Shown here: positions 26,926 to 35,958 of the stretch, piece after piece
How positions within the stretch are numbered: position 1 is the first letter of the stretch
Layout of the letters: each line of letters starts with the position of its first letter
Origin: Clostridia bacterium
GTDB taxonomy: Bacteria > Bacillota > Clostridia > Oscillospirales > Acutalibacteraceae
Reading direction: 5' to 3'
Assembly: GCA_017409845.1 (NCBI GenBank)
Contig: JAFQRY010000026.1
Span: 116,055 to 180,054 of the forward strand
DNA: 64,000 nt
Notes under the pieces: generated by a model
The model's database searches: none
What the model saw: the letters and a program-made list of their open reading frames with translations, nothing else
What the model was told of the DNA's origin: nothing
Program-made: the position numbers and the translations under genes

Positions 26926-27525
26926 ATGATTTATATTATTGCGCTGTCGTTGATTTCGTATCTTATCGGAAGTATTAATACGGCTGTTATATTTTCAAAA
27001 AAGCTTTATAATTCGGATATAAGAAATATAGGAAGCGGAAATGCAGGTGCAACAAATATTTTCCGAACCTTTGGGAAAAAAGCAGGTGCCGTTGTGTTTT
27101 TTCTTGATTTTTCAAAAGGTCTTATTGCGGTTGCAGCAGCAAAATGCTTTGTTTTGATGCTTGATGCACCCTATGAATGCATTTTCTTTTCGGGCTTTTT
27201 TGCTCAGCTTGGCCATACTTTTCCTGTATTTTTCAGATTCAGGGGAGGAAAGGGAGTTGCAACGGCAGCGGGTGCCGCTCTCGGGATAATGCCTTTTGCG
27301 GCATTGCTTTTGTTTGCGGTTTTTTCAGTTGTTGTTTTGCTTAGTCGAACGGTTTCGCTTGCATCTGCATTGTGTGCCGTGCTTTATCCTCTTCTTGCGT
27401 ATTTCTTATACGGCAAAAATGAAGAAATGTTTTTTGCTTACGCGGCTGCTTGTTCGGTTATGATTGCAGTTAAGCATATTCCGAATATTATCCGGATTCT
27501 CGACGGCAATGAAAATAAAATCTGA
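26926..27525 (+). CDS. plsY: Glycerol-3-phosphate acyltransferase PlsY
   Basis: 199 aa, five membrane helices. PlsY motifs: YLIGSINTAVIFSK with NIGSGNAGATNIFR (motif 1), GHTFPVFFRFRGGKGVATAA (motif 2) and AVKHIPNIIRI (motif 3). Uses acyl-phosphate to acylate glycerol-3-phosphate, the first step of membrane phospholipid synthesis. ATG 26926 follows GGGTGAT; an upstream TTG at 26899 lies within the terminator tail and is rejected. Converges on sigE with 8 nt between stops and no clear terminator. Confidence 0.95.
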   Translation: MIYIIALSLISYLIGSINTAVIFSKKLYNSDIRNIGSGNAGATNIFRTFGKKAGAVVFFLDFSKGLIAVAAAKCFVLMLDAPYECIFFSGFFAQLGHTFPVFFRFRGGKGVATAAGAALGIMPFAALLLFAVFSVVVLLSRTVSLASALCAVLYPLLAYFLYGKNEEMFFAYAAACSVMIAVKHIPNIIRILDGNENKI

Positions 27526-27533
27526 TTATCTTT

Positions 27534-28229
27534 TTATACTTCTTTTTTGATTTTTTCAATTATTCTCTTTTCAAGCCTCGAGATATAGCTCTGAGATATT
27601 CCGAGAGCATCCGCAACTTCCTTCTGGGTGTATTCCCTGCCGCCGCCGATGCCGAAACGCATGGTCATTATCATGCGTTCTCTTTTGTTGAGTGAATTGA
27701 CGGCTTTATAAAGTCGGTTGCGTTCATCTTCAGCTTCAACATCTCTGTAAATATCATCAGGTTCGCTTCCGAGAACATCTGAAAGTAACAGCTCATTGCC
27801 GTCCCAGTCGGTATTGAGCGGCTCATAATATGAAACCTCTGCTTTTAACGGGTTTGTTTTTCTGAGATACATCAGAATTTCGTTTTCGATACACCGTGAT
27901 GCATAGGTGGCCAGTTTGATATTTTTTGCTGTTCTGAATGTGTTGACTGCTTTTATCAGTCCGAGCGTTCCGATTGAAATCAGATCTTCAACAGGAATTC
28001 CAGTGTTTTCAAATTTTTTTGCGATATAAACAACAAGCCTCAGATTATGAACAATAAGCTCTTCTCTTGCGTTCTTATCGCCTTTTTCCAGCTTATAAAG
28101 GCATTCGAGCTCGCGTTCATTTGTTAAAGGTGCGGGAAGTGTTTCGGGGCCGTTTATGTAATCTATTTCTATTTCGTAAAGCTTTGAAAATAGTCTGAGG
28201 AAAAAATTCTTAATAAGTTTTATTGTCAT
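27534..28229 (-). CDS. sigE: Sporulation sigma factor SigE (mother cell)
   Basis: 231 aa sigma-70. N-terminal pro-region ([15 protein letters not shown]) as in pro-SigE, then region 2 ([37 protein letters not shown]), region 3 remnant and region 4 ([33 protein letters not shown]). Directs early mother-cell gene expression after asymmetric division. Its inactive precursor is cleaved by SpoIIGA, whose gene overlaps this one by 4 nt upstream. The usual downstream sigG is absent; the gene instead converges with plsY. Confidence 0.97.
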   Translation of the reverse strand: MTIKLIKNFFLRLFSKLYEIEIDYINGPETLPAPLTNERELECLYKLEKGDKNAREELIVHNLRLVVYIAKKFENTGIPVEDLISIGTLGLIKAVNTFRTAKNIKLATYASRCIENEILMYLRKTNPLKAEVSYYEPLNTDWDGNELLLSDVLGSEPDDIYRDVEAEDERNRLYKAVNSLNKRERMIMTMRFGIGGGREYTQKEVADALGISQSYISRLEKRIIEKIKKEV

Positions 28230-29098
28230 ACTGTCATAATACCCCCTTTTAATTTAGTTTCAATTGTTTCGAGAAACGGAATTCCGAAGAGTGCGGAATA
28301 TTCTCCCGAAACAATTTTTTTGTTTGTGACAGCAATATAAATTTCATTGCTTTCATACCATTTTCCGTCAATGAATATTTCTGTTTTATCCGGCAGAAAG
28401 GCAGGAAGTGCTCCCGAATCGGCGATTGTTGAAAACGGTATAAGTCGGAAGTTTTTCATTCCGGTAATATCATTATCGCATATTTTACTTATAAATTCTT
28501 TTTCGGCGATAATCACCGGTTTTCCGGAAAAGCAATCGCAAAGTGTGTTACCGGAATCAAAAAGAGCTTTTCCTTCAGCGTATTTTCCGTTGTATGTAAT
28601 CTTAATTGAATATATGCTTTTCAAAGGTTTTTTGCTTTTTGTAAAACGCGATATGATACTCAGGGTGAAATAACAGATTATTGCACCGCCGGTCAGTGTG
28701 AAAATACTGATATCAAAATAAACAATGCCGTTTTTGTATATTGCAGAGTCGGGAAAAAGAGTTGTGCATAACGCAAACATAATTCCGGCAAATCCGAAAT
28801 TGACAAGAAAAAAAGCGGATATATCTTTGATAAAAGATTTTATGTTTCCGGATCCGAATGCAATAAAAACCATGAGAGAAAGCAGAATGATTTTTATCAT
28901 TATGTTGGCAATAAGCGGAATATTTTCGATGAATATCATCAATGAAAAGAGACTGCCGAGCAAAGACGAAGCGAGAAGACGAAGGGCTTTGAATGTGTGA
29001 CCGGTTATCATTGCACATGCTCTCAGAAGCAGATAATTCACAATCAGATTAATAATGATAAGAATGTCAGCGTATATTACGGTTTTCAGCTTTATCAC
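28226..29098 (-). CDS. spoIIGA: Sigma-E processing peptidase SpoIIGA
   Basis: About 290 aa. N-terminal half has five hydrophobic helices ([20 protein letters not shown] onward); the C-terminal half is an aspartic-protease-like domain with [20 protein letters not shown], where DSGN carries the catalytic Asp. Dimeric membrane protease that cleaves the SigE pro-region after a forespore signal. No ATG is available: GTG 29098 is assumed, but CTG 29089 follows GGGGTGAT and would align better with Bacillus SpoIIGA. Confidence 0.93.
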   Translation of the reverse strand: MIKLKTVIYADILIIINLIVNYLLLRACAMITGHTFKALRLLASSLLGSLFSLMIFIENIPLIANIMIKIILLSLMVFIAFGSGNIKSFIKDISAFFLVNFGFAGIMFALCTTLFPDSAIYKNGIVYFDISIFTLTGGAIICYFTLSIISRFTKSKKPLKSIYSIKITYNGKYAEGKALFDSGNTLCDCFSGKPVIIAEKEFISKICDNDITGMKNFRLIPFSTIADSGALPAFLPDKTEIFIDGKWYESNEIYIAVTNKKIVSGEYSALFGIPFLETIETKLKGGIMTV

Positions 29099-29114
29099 CC
29101 CATGTTCAATTGTG

Positions 29115-29149
29115 ATTATAACTCTGTGCGGTCAATGGATTTTGTCGTT
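29115..29149 (-). promoter_or_regulatory. Possible Spo0A-controlled promoter of spoIIGA-sigE
   Basis: Minus strand TATAAT at 29120-29115. No well-spaced -35 is seen; 22 nt upstream lies TTTGTCGTT (read on the + strand at 29141-29149), a 0A-box-like sequence (consensus TTTGTCGAA). B. subtilis spoIIG also has a 22-nt spacer with a 0A box at the -35. Tentative. Confidence 0.35.
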
Positions 29150-29176
29150 TTGAGTAAGAAAATTCAAACTTTTCTA

Positions 29177-29205
29177 TTGAACATATCTCAATAAAGGTAT
29201 ATAAT
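29177..29205 (+). promoter_or_regulatory. Predicted SigA promoter of the PHP-domain gene
   Basis: TTGAAC at 29177-29182, 17-nt spacer, TATAAT at 29200-29205. RBS AGGAGG precedes the ATG at 29233. Confidence 0.65.
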
Positions 29206-29232
29206 TATAAACCGACAGGAGGAAGGCATAAA

Positions 29233-29904
29233 ATGAAAAAATATCTTTTTGATACACATGTTCACACTAAAGAATCAAGCTCGTGCGGCAGAGTGAGTGC
29301 TGCCGACATTGTTGCAAGATATAAAAATCTCGGATATGACGGAATCATTATTACCGACCATGTTCATGCAAGCCAGTTCAGCAAGCACGGAACAACTTAT
29401 AAAGAGCAGGCAGAGAAATATCTTGAAGGCTACAGAGCGGCGAAGGCTTTTGAGGACGATAATTTTCATGTTATTCAGGGAATGGAAATAAGATTTCTTG
29501 AAAATGACAACGATTATCTTCTCTACGGCTTTGATGAAGATTTTATTTTCTCCGACGATTTTGCACATTATGAAACACTTGAGGAATTCAGACCCGTCGT
29601 TGAAAAAAACGGCCTCATTCTTTTTCAGGCACATCCCTTCAGATGCAATATGACGGTTATTGATCAGTCGCTCCTTGACGGCGTTGAGGTATATAACGGC
29701 CACGGTGACCATAATTCGAGCAACGATATTGCCTATAAGTGGGCTCAGAAATATTCCCACAGAATGCTTTCGGGTTCGGATTTTCACGGAAACGATACCA
29801 TGGAGCCCGGCGGTGTGTTTTTTGATGAATATGTAAAAAATTCAAAAGAAGTTGCCGAAGCTCTGAGAAACGGAAAGTATTCTCTTAAGATTTTCACGGA
29901 ATAA
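29233..29904 (+). CDS. PHP-domain phosphoesterase
   Basis: 223 aa. Metal-binding PHP motifs in order: FDTHVHTKESSSCG, GYDGIIITDH, IQGMEIRF, FQAHPFR, GVEVYNGH and LSGSDFHGND. Belongs to the stand-alone PHP family (YciV/TrpH-like) acting on phosphoesters of nucleotides or sugars; the substrate cannot be assigned. Cytoplasmic. Its own promoter precedes it and no partner gene is obvious. Confidence 0.88.
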   Translation: MKKYLFDTHVHTKESSSCGRVSAADIVARYKNLGYDGIIITDHVHASQFSKHGTTYKEQAEKYLEGYRAAKAFEDDNFHVIQGMEIRFLENDNDYLLYGFDEDFIFSDDFAHYETLEEFRPVVEKNGLILFQAHPFRCNMTVIDQSLLDGVEVYNGHGDHNSSNDIAYKWAQKYSHRMLSGSDFHGNDTMEPGGVFFDEYVKNSKEVAEALRNGKYSLKIFTE

Positions 29905-29957
29905 AAGTCCGTTCCTTGCTTCGGCATGAACGGATAATAGTATGTTTAATATTTTTC

Positions 29958-29986
29958 TTGTAAAACTTCTCATTATATGATATACT
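29958..29986 (+). promoter_or_regulatory. Predicted promoter of the aldo/keto reductase operon
   Basis: TTGTAA at 29958-29963, 17-nt spacer, TATACT at 29981-29986, 36 nt before the start of the first gene. Confidence 0.6.
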
Positions 29987-30022
29987 ATATAAAATCTTTT
30001 AACAGATTCAAGGAGAAAATAA

Positions 30023-31135
30023 ATGAAATACAGAGAGCTCGGAAAAACCGGAGTTGAAGTTTCGGCACTTGGCTTCGGATGTATGAGATTTCCCGTTGTT
30101 GACGGTGACGGAGATAAAATAGATGAAGCGAAAGCGATAGAAATGATTCGTCACGGAATAGATAACGGAATTAATTATCTTGATACCGCCTATTTTTATC
30201 ATGGCGGCAACAGCGAAAGACTTGTAGGCAAAGCACTAAAAGACGGTTACCGCAATATTGCATATCTTGCAACCAAGCTTCCACTCGGTGAGATTAAATG
30301 CGAAGATGATGTAGAAAGAATTTTCAACGAACAGCTCGAGAAGCTTGTTGTTGACTATATTGACTTCTATCTTCTTCATGCTGTCAATAACGATTCGTGG
30401 GAAAACCGTGTTATTAAATTTGATATTCTGCCCAAGCTTGAAAAGCTTAAGGCGGAAGGAAAAATAAAGCATCTCGGTTTTTCGTTCCATGACGATCTCT
30501 GGGTATTCAAAAAAATAATTGATGCATATGAAGGCTTTGAATTCTGCCAGATACAGTTCAACTATATTGATGTTGATTATCAGGCGGGCATCGAAGGTCT
30601 TGAATATGCCGCATCAAAGGGTCTGGGTGTAATTGTTATGGAGCCTCTCCTTGGCGGAAAGCTTGCTTCTCCCAACGAAAAGGTTACTTCTAAGCTTTCA
30701 GGTGATAAAACACCCGTTGAATGGGCTCTTGATTTTATCTGGAACAGACCCGAGGTTTCAATGCTTTTGAGCGGAATGGGTTCAATGCAGATGGTTGACG
30801 ATAACATTTCCTATGCCGATAAATCGGCACCCGGTATGCTTACCGAAAACGAGCTTGAAATGCTTGCGGATGCCAAGAAGGCATATGATGAAATGAATCT
30901 TGTTCCATGCACAGGCTGTGAATACTGCATGCCCTGTCCCGAGGGTGTTATGATTCCCAAGGTGTTTTCTGCATTTAACAATATTGCAAACGGCGGCAGA
31001 AGACTTGTAAAAGAAGTTTTTCCCGGTATTGAAGAAAATGCTTCTCTTTGTAAAAAATGCGGCAAGTGTGAAAAAGCATGTCCGCAGCATATAGAAATTA
31101 TCGAAACCTTGAGAAAGGTCAGAAATCAGTTTTGA
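30023..31135 (+). CDS. Aldo/keto reductase with C-terminal 4Fe-4S domain
   Basis: 370 aa. N-terminal AKR TIM barrel: YRELGKTGVEVSALGFGCMR, GINYLDTAYFYHGG (catalytic Asp/Tyr), then Lys in ATKLPLG and His in FYLLHAV. The C-terminus adds cysteine clusters CTGCEYCMPCP and CKKCGKCEKACP for iron-sulfur centres. This architecture is common in anaerobic Clostridia and is thought to use ferredoxin-like electron transfer instead of, or besides, NAD(P)H. First gene of a four-gene operon ending near 34521. Substrate unknown. Confidence 0.93.
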   Translation: MKYRELGKTGVEVSALGFGCMRFPVVDGDGDKIDEAKAIEMIRHGIDNGINYLDTAYFYHGGNSERLVGKALKDGYRNIAYLATKLPLGEIKCEDDVERIFNEQLEKLVVDYIDFYLLHAVNNDSWENRVIKFDILPKLEKLKAEGKIKHLGFSFHDDLWVFKKIIDAYEGFEFCQIQFNYIDVDYQAGIEGLEYAASKGLGVIVMEPLLGGKLASPNEKVTSKLSGDKTPVEWALDFIWNRPEVSMLLSGMGSMQMVDDNISYADKSAPGMLTENELEMLADAKKAYDEMNLVPCTGCEYCMPCPEGVMIPKVFSAFNNIANGGRRLVKEVFPGIEENASLCKKCGKCEKACPQHIEIIETLRKVRNQF

Positions 31136-31147
31136 GGTGATACAAAA

Positions 31148-31777
31148 ATGAAAATTCTTTTTCAGGGGGATTCAATAACCGATGCGGGCAGAGACCGCTC
31201 CGATTATCATAATCTCGGCGAGGGATATCCCTTTTATGCAGCTCAATACATAAAGGAAGATAACCCCGATATTGATTTTGAGTTTATAAATCTCGGTATC
31301 AGCGGAAATCAGACGAAGGATCTTGTTGACAGACTTCAGAGCGATTTTATTGATATTCAGCCTGATATCGTTTCAATCCTTATCGGTATTAACGACACAT
31401 GGCACAGGGCACTTTTACGCAAATGGCTCAGCAATGACGTTTTTGAAGCCAATTACAGAAAAATCCTTTCGGAAATCAAAGAAAAAACAAATGCAAAAAT
31501 TATCATGCTTGAGCCGTTTCTTCTTTATGCTCCGGATAAGGAGTTTTTCAGAAAAGATCTTAACCCTAAAATTGATATAATCAGAAAGCTTGCAAAGGAG
31601 TTTGCGGATTTTTATATTCCGCTCGACGGCCTGTTTGCTTCTGCAAGCATAGGAATTGAAGATCTGCATTGGTCCGAAGACGGTGTTCATCCGAATGCAA
31701 ACGGAGCTGAGTTTATCGGTGATATATATGCAGATGTAATCAAGCTTATTATTGAAGAAGCAGGGTCACACGAATAA
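31148..31777 (+). CDS. SGNH/GDSL-family hydrolase
   Basis: 209 aa. The four SGNH blocks are GDSITDAG (Ser), NLGISGNQTKDL (Gly), LIGINDTW (Asn) and WSEDGVHPNANG (Asp-x-x-His). No signal peptide, so an intracellular esterase or acetyl-esterase is likely. RBS GAGGTGAT; 12 nt after the reductase, and its stop overlaps the next ATG by one base. In this operon it could deacylate a product imported by the following permease (inference). Confidence 0.92.
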   Translation: MKILFQGDSITDAGRDRSDYHNLGEGYPFYAAQYIKEDNPDIDFEFINLGISGNQTKDLVDRLQSDFIDIQPDIVSILIGINDTWHRALLRKWLSNDVFEANYRKILSEIKEKTNAKIIMLEPFLLYAPDKEFFRKDLNPKIDIIRKLAKEFADFYIPLDGLFASASIGIEDLHWSEDGVHPNANGAEFIGDIYADVIKLIIEEAGSHE

Positions 31778-32850
31778 TGAAAACAATTAAAAATATCTTT
31801 AATTATATTTTTGTTGACGGACTTTCCGGAATGGCACTCGGACTCTTTGCAACGCTTATTATCGGAACCATTCTTGAACAAATCGGGAATTTTCTTCCGG
31901 ATAATATCGGAGTATATTTTATTTATGTTTCTTCTGTTGCAAAGTCTCTTACGGGTGCGGGAATAGGCGTCGGAATGGCTTTCAAATATAAGTCATCACC
32001 TCTGACGGGCGTTTCAGCCGCAGTTGCAGGTATGGTCGGTGCATTTGCATCAAAGCTTCTTGCAGGTGCCGCAATAACCGGTTCGGGCATGCTTTATTCC
32101 GGTCCGGGAGATCCTCTTGCCGCATTTATCGGTGCATTCTTTGCGATTATTGCAGGTAAGCTTGTAAGCGGAAAAACTAAGCTTGATATTCTTGTTACTC
32201 CCGCTGTTTCGATTGTTGCAGGCTGTGCGGCAGGATTCTTTATCGGGCCGCCTGTATCAAAAATTACAACATATATCGGCGAAATTATAACCTGGGGAAT
32301 GGAACGTCAGCCTATAGTTATGGGCATAGTTGTTTCTGTTGTTATGGGTATTTGTCTTACTCTTCCCATCAGTTCTGCAGCAATAGCAATCATTCTTAAT
32401 CTTTCGGGTATTGCAGGCGGTGCCGCTGTTGTCGGATGCTGTGCGAATATGGTTGGTTTTGCCGTTGCGAGTTACAGAGAAAACAAGCTCGGAGGTCTTC
32501 TTGCTCAGGGTATCGGAACATCAATGCTTCAGATGCCGAATATAGTAAAGCATCCTCAGATATGGGTGCCAGCGATTGTTGCAAGTGCCGTTCTCGGTCC
32601 GATATCATCCGCCGTACTGAAAATGACATGCTATGCTTCGGGTTCGGGCATGGGCACATCCGGTCTTGTTGGTCCGATAATGACTTATTCATCAATGGTT
32701 GATGCAGGTGTTGATTCTGAAATTGTTATTATTGAAATCGTTGTTATGCATTTTATTGCTCCGGCAATTATTGCTTTTGCGGTTTCTGAATTCATGCGCA
32801 GAAAAAAGCTTATAAGCTTCGGTGATATGGAGCTTAAGAATATTGATTAA
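31777..32850 (+). CDS. PTS IIC-like membrane permease (PTS_EIIC_2 type)
   Basis: 357 aa, about nine to ten hydrophobic segments, glycine-rich: GLSGMALGLFATLIIGTILE, GVGMAFKYKSSPLTGVSAAV and GTSGLVGPIMTY. Matches stand-alone PTS IIC-like proteins of Firmicutes. No IIA or IIB domain is fused or encoded nearby, so phosphotransfer is not assured; it may transport by another mechanism or use a IIB from elsewhere. Coupled to the SGNH hydrolase and followed after 15 nt by a ceramidase-like secreted enzyme. Confidence 0.85.
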   Translation: MKTIKNIFNYIFVDGLSGMALGLFATLIIGTILEQIGNFLPDNIGVYFIYVSSVAKSLTGAGIGVGMAFKYKSSPLTGVSAAVAGMVGAFASKLLAGAAITGSGMLYSGPGDPLAAFIGAFFAIIAGKLVSGKTKLDILVTPAVSIVAGCAAGFFIGPPVSKITTYIGEIITWGMERQPIVMGIVVSVVMGICLTLPISSAAIAIILNLSGIAGGAAVVGCCANMVGFAVASYRENKLGGLLAQGIGTSMLQMPNIVKHPQIWVPAIVASAVLGPISSAVLKMTCYASGSGMGTSGLVGPIMTYSSMVDAGVDSEIVIIEIVVMHFIAPAIIAFAVSEFMRRKKLISFGDMELKNID

Positions 32851-32865
32851 ATACGGAGGTTTATT

Positions 32866-34470
32866 ATGGCAAAGAAATTAACTTCACTCATTCTTGCATT
32901 TGCGGTTATATTTACTGCGTTTGCAATCCCCGCATCCGCAGATGACGGCACATCAGATATCGAAAGAGGATTTTACCGTTTTGTTGACGGCCTTCTTGAT
33001 ACCATTGTTACCGGCATTGCATCTCTTATCGTTGAACCCAACAGCTTTGTTGCCAAGGATGAATATGAGTCAAAGAACTTCTATGAGGGTCTTTCACCTG
33101 AGGAATTCCTTGATGTTCCTGCTGAAAATGCACAGTGGAGCCTCGGCTATTCAAGTGCTTCAATTCTTACCGGCAAAGAGCTTGAAGAAGGCAATGACCA
33201 CTATGTCGGCGGCAGCCTTTCCGTTACTAAGAAGCTCGCAACAGCTCAGTACGATGATCAGAAAATCAGAACAGTTGCAATTTCTGACGGCAGAGGAATC
33301 AGCATTTTTGCTGCTGTTGATACCTTCGGACTTGCAAATAATGAAGTAAGAGTTATCAGAGAAAAGTTCCAGGCTTATGCAGATTCAAAGAATCTTGACA
33401 TTACAAGCATCAACATCTCTGCTCTTCATCAGCACAGCTGTGTAGATACTTTTGGTCTTAACGGCGATATTATCAATGCACTTTTCACTTCTTCCTTCAG
33501 AAACCTTTTCGGTATGGAGCTTCCCAGCGGTAAAAATAAGGGATATATGGAAAACCTCTATAAGGTATCTGTTCAGTCAATGATTGATGCTGTTGAAGAT
33601 ATGGAAGCAGGTAACCTTTATTACGGAAACGCAGACATGGCCGAGCTTATCCGTGACAAGCGTGATCCCAAAGTTTTCGACGGTAATCTTAACAGACTTC
33701 GTTTTGATCCCGCTGATGAAAATTCAGAGGAAACATGGATTGTCAATCTTCCGGTTCACTGTGTAGGTCACGGCGCATCGGGTACTGTTCTTACTGCTGA
33801 CTATCCCTATTACATGGAAAAATATATCAATGAAAATGCAGGCGCAAATTTCATGATGATTCTCGGTGCTGAGCTTGCGATTACTTCAGAATATCCCGTG
33901 GATATTTACAGAGATCCCGAAATCACTGCAGAATACGGCGACGGTTATGCAGGTCTTATCACATTCGGTCAGCTTCTCGGTGAAATTGCATGTTCGGTAT
34001 CAAACGAAGAGATGGTTGCTCCCATTCTCAATATCAGACATGCAGAAGTTTTTGTTCCTGTTGATAACAGCATCTTTAAGCTTGCTGCAAGAGGCGGACT
34101 TCTTACCAACACCGTTGTTAAAAACGGACTTGCATATGAAGCTGCATCCGAGCTCGGTTATGCGGAATTCGGTACCAATCTTGCTATTGCAATTATTCCC
34201 GGTGAGCTTGCAGCTGAAATCGCTTACGGCGGTGCAATCGGTGCTGAGGATTCATGGGACGGTACTGAATGGAATTACAGTGCATTTGTTGACTGCACAG
34301 ACAGAAAGCTTCTTGTGTTCGGAATTACAAATGATCAGATCGGTTACATGATGACAGACAATGACTGGCGTTCATATCTTACAGAAAACGAGGAAATCGT
34401 TTCAACCGGACCCAAAGCAGGTGCATACATTGCAGATGCATATCTTACTCTTTTTGATGAAATCAACTGA
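32866..34470 (+). CDS. Secreted neutral ceramidase-like hydrolase
   Basis: 534 aa. Signal peptide ending IPASADD. Similar to the N-terminal domain of neutral/alkaline non-lysosomal ceramidases: VRVIREKF region, ISALHQHSCVDTFG in place of the family's zinc-binding THTHSGP segment, then VHCVGHGASGTVLTADYPYY and MILGAELAI. Shorter than classical ceramidases (about 650-700 aa), with no clear C-terminal Ig domain. May hydrolyse an amide-linked lipid or act as a relaxed-specificity amidase; catalytic Ser not identified with certainty. Last gene of its operon. Confidence 0.72.
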   Translation: MAKKLTSLILAFAVIFTAFAIPASADDGTSDIERGFYRFVDGLLDTIVTGIASLIVEPNSFVAKDEYESKNFYEGLSPEEFLDVPAENAQWSLGYSSASILTGKELEEGNDHYVGGSLSVTKKLATAQYDDQKIRTVAISDGRGISIFAAVDTFGLANNEVRVIREKFQAYADSKNLDITSINISALHQHSCVDTFGLNGDIINALFTSSFRNLFGMELPSGKNKGYMENLYKVSVQSMIDAVEDMEAGNLYYGNADMAELIRDKRDPKVFDGNLNRLRFDPADENSEETWIVNLPVHCVGHGASGTVLTADYPYYMEKYINENAGANFMMILGAELAITSEYPVDIYRDPEITAEYGDGYAGLITFGQLLGEIACSVSNEEMVAPILNIRHAEVFVPVDNSIFKLAARGGLLTNTVVKNGLAYEAASELGYAEFGTNLAIAIIPGELAAEIAYGGAIGAEDSWDGTEWNYSAFVDCTDRKLLVFGITNDQIGYMMTDNDWRSYLTENEEIVSTGPKAGAYIADAYLTLFDEIN

Positions 34471-34481
34471 TTGAATTTCTC

Positions 34482-34521
34482 CTTTTACCCCACGGATTAC
34501 TCTGTGGGGTAAAGGTGTATT
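34482..34521 (+). terminator. Intrinsic terminator after the ceramidase-like gene
   Basis: TTTTACCCCAC (34483-34493) pairs with GTGGGGTAAA (34504-34513), then a T-rich tail. Confidence 0.75.
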
Positions 34522-34562
34522 TTAATTAATTACAGTATTATTTTATTTACGGCGGTGATTTT

Positions 34563-35774
34563 TTGGGCAAGAAAAGCACAATTAAATATGCTCTGAAAGA
34601 AACCGATTTTCTGCTTTATCTCCTTTGTGTTCTGACATCGGCATTCGGTGCACTCATGGTTTACAGTGCAACAAGAAATGATGCGATAAATTCGGGCGAG
34701 TTTATAAGCCGCGATTGTCTGGCAATGATTGTTGCGGCAGGTGCAGGTATTATAATCTGTCTTTTCATATCGCTTCTTGATTATGATGCTGTTGTCGGTT
34801 TATGGCCGCTTGTGGGCGGTGCGTGTCTGCTTCTTTTGCTGCTGCTTTTCCCTTTCGGTGAAGGAACGCAGGACAGACCTGATGCAAGGTGCTGGCTTCC
34901 GATTATCAAGTCGGGAGATTTTGCGGTTAATTTTCAGCCCTCGGAGCTTGCAAAAATTGGCTTTATTGTAACTTTTACGGCTCATGTCAACGCTGTAAAG
35001 GATAACATTAACAGCATCAAAAATATTCTTCTTCTTGCACTTCATGCACTTGTTCCCATCGGCATAATTATTATTACTGATGACCTCGGATCGGCAATGA
35101 TTTTTGCTTTTATGTTTGTAGGTATGATGTATGTTGCCGGTGTCAAGATACGGTATTTTGCCGTTGCTATCGGAATGATTGTTGCTGTTATGCCTCTTTT
35201 GTGGACCAAGTTCCTTGCATCTTTCCATAAGCGAAGAATCCTTGCGATTTATTTTCCGTCTGCGTTGAGTGAGGATGTTTACAAAAACATTATTTATCAG
35301 CAGCAGAGAGGCGTAAACGCCATAGGTTCGGGTATGTTCTGGGGTGACGGTCTGTTCAAGGGCACCTATACACAGTCTGCTGCAGGTGTTCCCGTAAATG
35401 AAAGCGACATGGTTTTTACCGTTGTAGGAGAAGAGCTGGGATTTATTGGCTGTATTGCTCTTCTTGCCGTTTTTGCTTTTATCATCCTGCGAATTGTTTC
35501 GGTGGGTAAAATGTCCAGAAATTTAACCGGAAGTCTTCTTTGCTTCGGAACTGCATTTATGCTTGCTTCTCAGGTTATTATCAATATCGGTATGTGTCTG
35601 ATGCTTCTTCCCAGTATCGGCATAACTCTGCCGTTTATGAGTGCGGGCGGCTCATCAAACCTTTGTGTATATTTTGCTGTCGGACTTGTAATGAGCGTTT
35701 ATCGGTTTAACTGCAACCGTGAGCCGATAAATTTCAGATTGACCCGTATCAGCACGCCGTTTGCCGAAACCTGA
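34563..35774 (+). CDS. FtsW/RodA/SpoVE-family peptidoglycan glycosyltransferase
   Basis: 403 aa, about ten membrane helices. SEDS-family motifs: FQPSELAKIGFIVTF, DDLGSAMIFAFMFVGMMY (catalytic Asp region), GLFKGTYTQSAAGVPVNESD followed by MVFTVVGEELGFIG, and LPFMSAGGSSNLCVYFAVGL. It polymerises lipid II together with a class B PBP. TTG start at 34563, supported by GGCGGTGA 6-8 nt upstream. No divisome or elongasome gene is next to it, so RodA, FtsW and SpoVE roles cannot be separated here. Confidence 0.92.
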   Translation: MGKKSTIKYALKETDFLLYLLCVLTSAFGALMVYSATRNDAINSGEFISRDCLAMIVAAGAGIIICLFISLLDYDAVVGLWPLVGGACLLLLLLLFPFGEGTQDRPDARCWLPIIKSGDFAVNFQPSELAKIGFIVTFTAHVNAVKDNINSIKNILLLALHALVPIGIIIITDDLGSAMIFAFMFVGMMYVAGVKIRYFAVAIGMIVAVMPLLWTKFLASFHKRRILAIYFPSALSEDVYKNIIYQQQRGVNAIGSGMFWGDGLFKGTYTQSAAGVPVNESDMVFTVVGEELGFIGCIALLAVFAFIILRIVSVGKMSRNLTGSLLCFGTAFMLASQVIINIGMCLMLLPSIGITLPFMSAGGSSNLCVYFAVGLVMSVYRFNCNREPINFRLTRISTPFAET

Positions 35775-35787
35775 TAAAAATTTATAA

Positions 35788-35818
35788 GGACTGTCTCGTT
35801 TGAGGCAGTCTTTTTTAT
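35788..35818 (+). terminator. Intrinsic terminator
   Basis: GACTGTCTC (35789-35797) pairs with GAGGCAGTC (35802-35810) around GTTT, then TTTTTTATT. Confidence 0.88.
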
Positions 35819-35851
35819 TACAATATCTTGACTGAATATTGGTTAATATGC

Positions 35852-35880
35852 TTGACAAATCACCAAATGTGGTATAAAAT
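35852..35880 (+). promoter_or_regulatory. Predicted promoter of the sigma-like membrane protein
   Basis: TTGACA at 35852-35857, 17-nt spacer, TAAAAT at 35875-35880. Confidence 0.65.
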
Positions 35881-35958
35881 CATTATAACTGTAATAATAG
35901 GTTAATATTGATTAAAAATATATTTATGATTGGAGTGGATTTCCAGGTGAGCGAAACT

